From an uncultured Lachnospiraceae bacterium (GTDB lineage Bacteria > Bacillota > Clostridia > Lachnospirales > Lachnospiraceae), in contig USDI01000097.1 of assembly GCA_900553305.1 (NCBI GenBank), positions 1 through 7,780 of the forward strand: a stretch of 7,780 nucleotides of DNA. The letters are read 5' to 3'. This document shows, one piece after another, positions 7,328-7,780 of the stretch; positions within the stretch are counted from its first letter, which is position 1, and the number at the start of each line of letters is the position of its first letter. A model generated the notes under the pieces. That model had not been told where the DNA came from. It saw nothing but the letters and a program-made list of their open reading frames with translations, and did not search any database. The position numbers and the translations under genes were made by a program.

Positions 7328-7447
7328 ATGTCAATTTTAGTAACCGGAGGTGCCGGATATATCGGAAGTCATACCGTAGTAGAGCTTCAGAATGCCGGAT
7401 ATGAAGTGGTTGTTTTGGATAACTTAAGCAATTCCAGTAAGGCGTAA
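7328..7447 (+). pseudogene. galE: galE N-terminal fragment (UDP-glucose 4-epimerase), broken by inversion
   Basis: This is the start of UDP-glucose/UDP-galactose 4-epimerase, the NAD-dependent Leloir-pathway enzyme. The ATG at 7328 follows AGGAG (7317-7321) by six bases. The first 38 residues are normal GalE: the beta strand, the dinucleotide-binding GGAGYIG (7-13), then VVVLDNLSNSSK. At 7443 the sequence switches to reverse-complement galE, adding one foreign codon (GCG, spanning the join) and then TAA at 7445-7447, so this product is a 39-residue stub. The expected continuation, beginning Lys-Glu-Ser-Leu, is found on the minus strand from the end of the window. Whether the break exists in the genome or is an assembly or amplification artefact cannot be decided from this sequence alone. 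Confidence 0.9.
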
Positions 7448-7780
7448 GGATTGGTGCACTGTCCCTTCGGGCACTCTTCTGTAATCGGGATCATAGCAGG
7501 ATCTCCGTATACGGTTGCAGAGGAAGAAAAGATAATGTTCTTCACGCCATGCTTCCGCATGACATCTACCAGTGTCAGTGTTCCAGCGATGTTATTCTCG
7601 TAATATTCCCAAGGCTTCTGTACGGATTCACCAACAGCCTTAAGACCTGCGAAATGAATACAGGAATCAATGCTCTCTTTTTCAAAAATCTGATTCAGTG
7701 CCTCACGGTCAAGAATGTCTGCTTCATAGAAGGTAACCGGCTTTCCGGTGATCTTCTCCACTCTTTTTAAACTTTCCTTA
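7443..7780 (-). pseudogene. galE: galE internal fragment in inverted orientation
   Basis: Read on the minus strand from 7779, this encodes GalE residues 38 to 149 without interruption: KESLKRVEKITG, then HFAGLKAVGESVQKPWEYY, SSSATVYGD and ending CTNPY. If joined to the forward fragment through the shared bases TAAGG (7438-7442, and reverse-complemented as the last five bases 7776-7780), the catalytic residues fall at Ser124 and Tyr149, the same numbers as in E. coli GalE. This shows the two pieces belong to one gene with nothing missing between them. The fragment breaks just after Tyr149 (TAC at 7446-7444), so the partner Lys of the YxxxK motif and the remaining roughly 190 residues are absent. 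Past the breakpoint the minus frame runs into antisense of the forward fragment. No start codon with a ribosome site is present for this piece. Confidence 0.9.

Noticed and set aside
7549..7770. Plus-strand open frame of 73 codons near the right edge
   Set aside because: It is the antisense of the inverted galE segment, whose minus-strand reading is clearly GalE.
7437..7780. Phase-variable invertible element controlled by a site-specific recombinase
   Set aside because: Inverted repeats at the ends are only five to six bases (GTAAGG/CCTTA), far shorter than usual invertase sites, no recombinase gene is present, and switching a housekeeping epimerase would be odd. Kept only as an alternative within the galE finding.

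Overview
The window looks like a chromosomal fragment from a Gram-positive clostridium, most likely Lachnospiraceae-like. The reasons are AGGAGG-type ribosome binding sites, sigmaA-type promoters, protein wording typical of gut Firmicutes, a periplasmic-binding lipoprotein paired with a large hybrid histidine kinase, and a Firmicutes-type GalE. This assignment is inference from recognised sequence style, not from a search.

Layout, left to right. (1) Bases 1-1148 hold the 3' part of an ABC half-transporter (last membrane helices plus a complete nucleotide-binding domain), cut by the window edge. (2) About 66 bases later comes an M19 (membrane/renal-type) dipeptidase gene with all its metal ligands, possibly co-transcribed. 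(3) A strong sigmaA promoter (2391-2419) starts a second unit. It holds a solute-binding lipoprotein gene that carries an in-frame amber codon at codon 50, followed with an 11-base overlap by an intact 847-residue hybrid sensor kinase (two membrane helices, Cache-like sensor, PAS-like linker, HisKA, HATPase_c, receiver). (4) A third promoter (5862-5890), overlapped by a stable hairpin, precedes a UDP-sugar pyrophosphorylase whose motifs match the eukaryotic UDP-N-acetylglucosamine pyrophosphorylase family. (5) A fourth promoter (7213-7241) precedes galE. Only the first 38 codons of galE read forward. The next part of the same gene, to catalytic Tyr149, lies on the opposite strand up to the last base of the window.

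Functionally, the right half suggests UDP-sugar supply (UDP-GlcNAc/UDP-Glc synthesis and 4-epimerisation for the Leloir pathway and glycan synthesis). The middle is a signalling module in which an extracellular binding lipoprotein probably informed a membrane kinase. The left half is an exporter-type ABC protein beside a dipeptidase, with no clear shared substrate.

The two most notable anomalies are the split and inverted galE, which may be a real rearrangement or a fold-back assembly/amplification chimera, and the amber-interrupted binding protein ahead of an intact kinase. I did not find a convincing new defence, mobile or RNA system. No tRNA, rRNA, CRISPR array, insertion sequence or known riboswitch was recognised.
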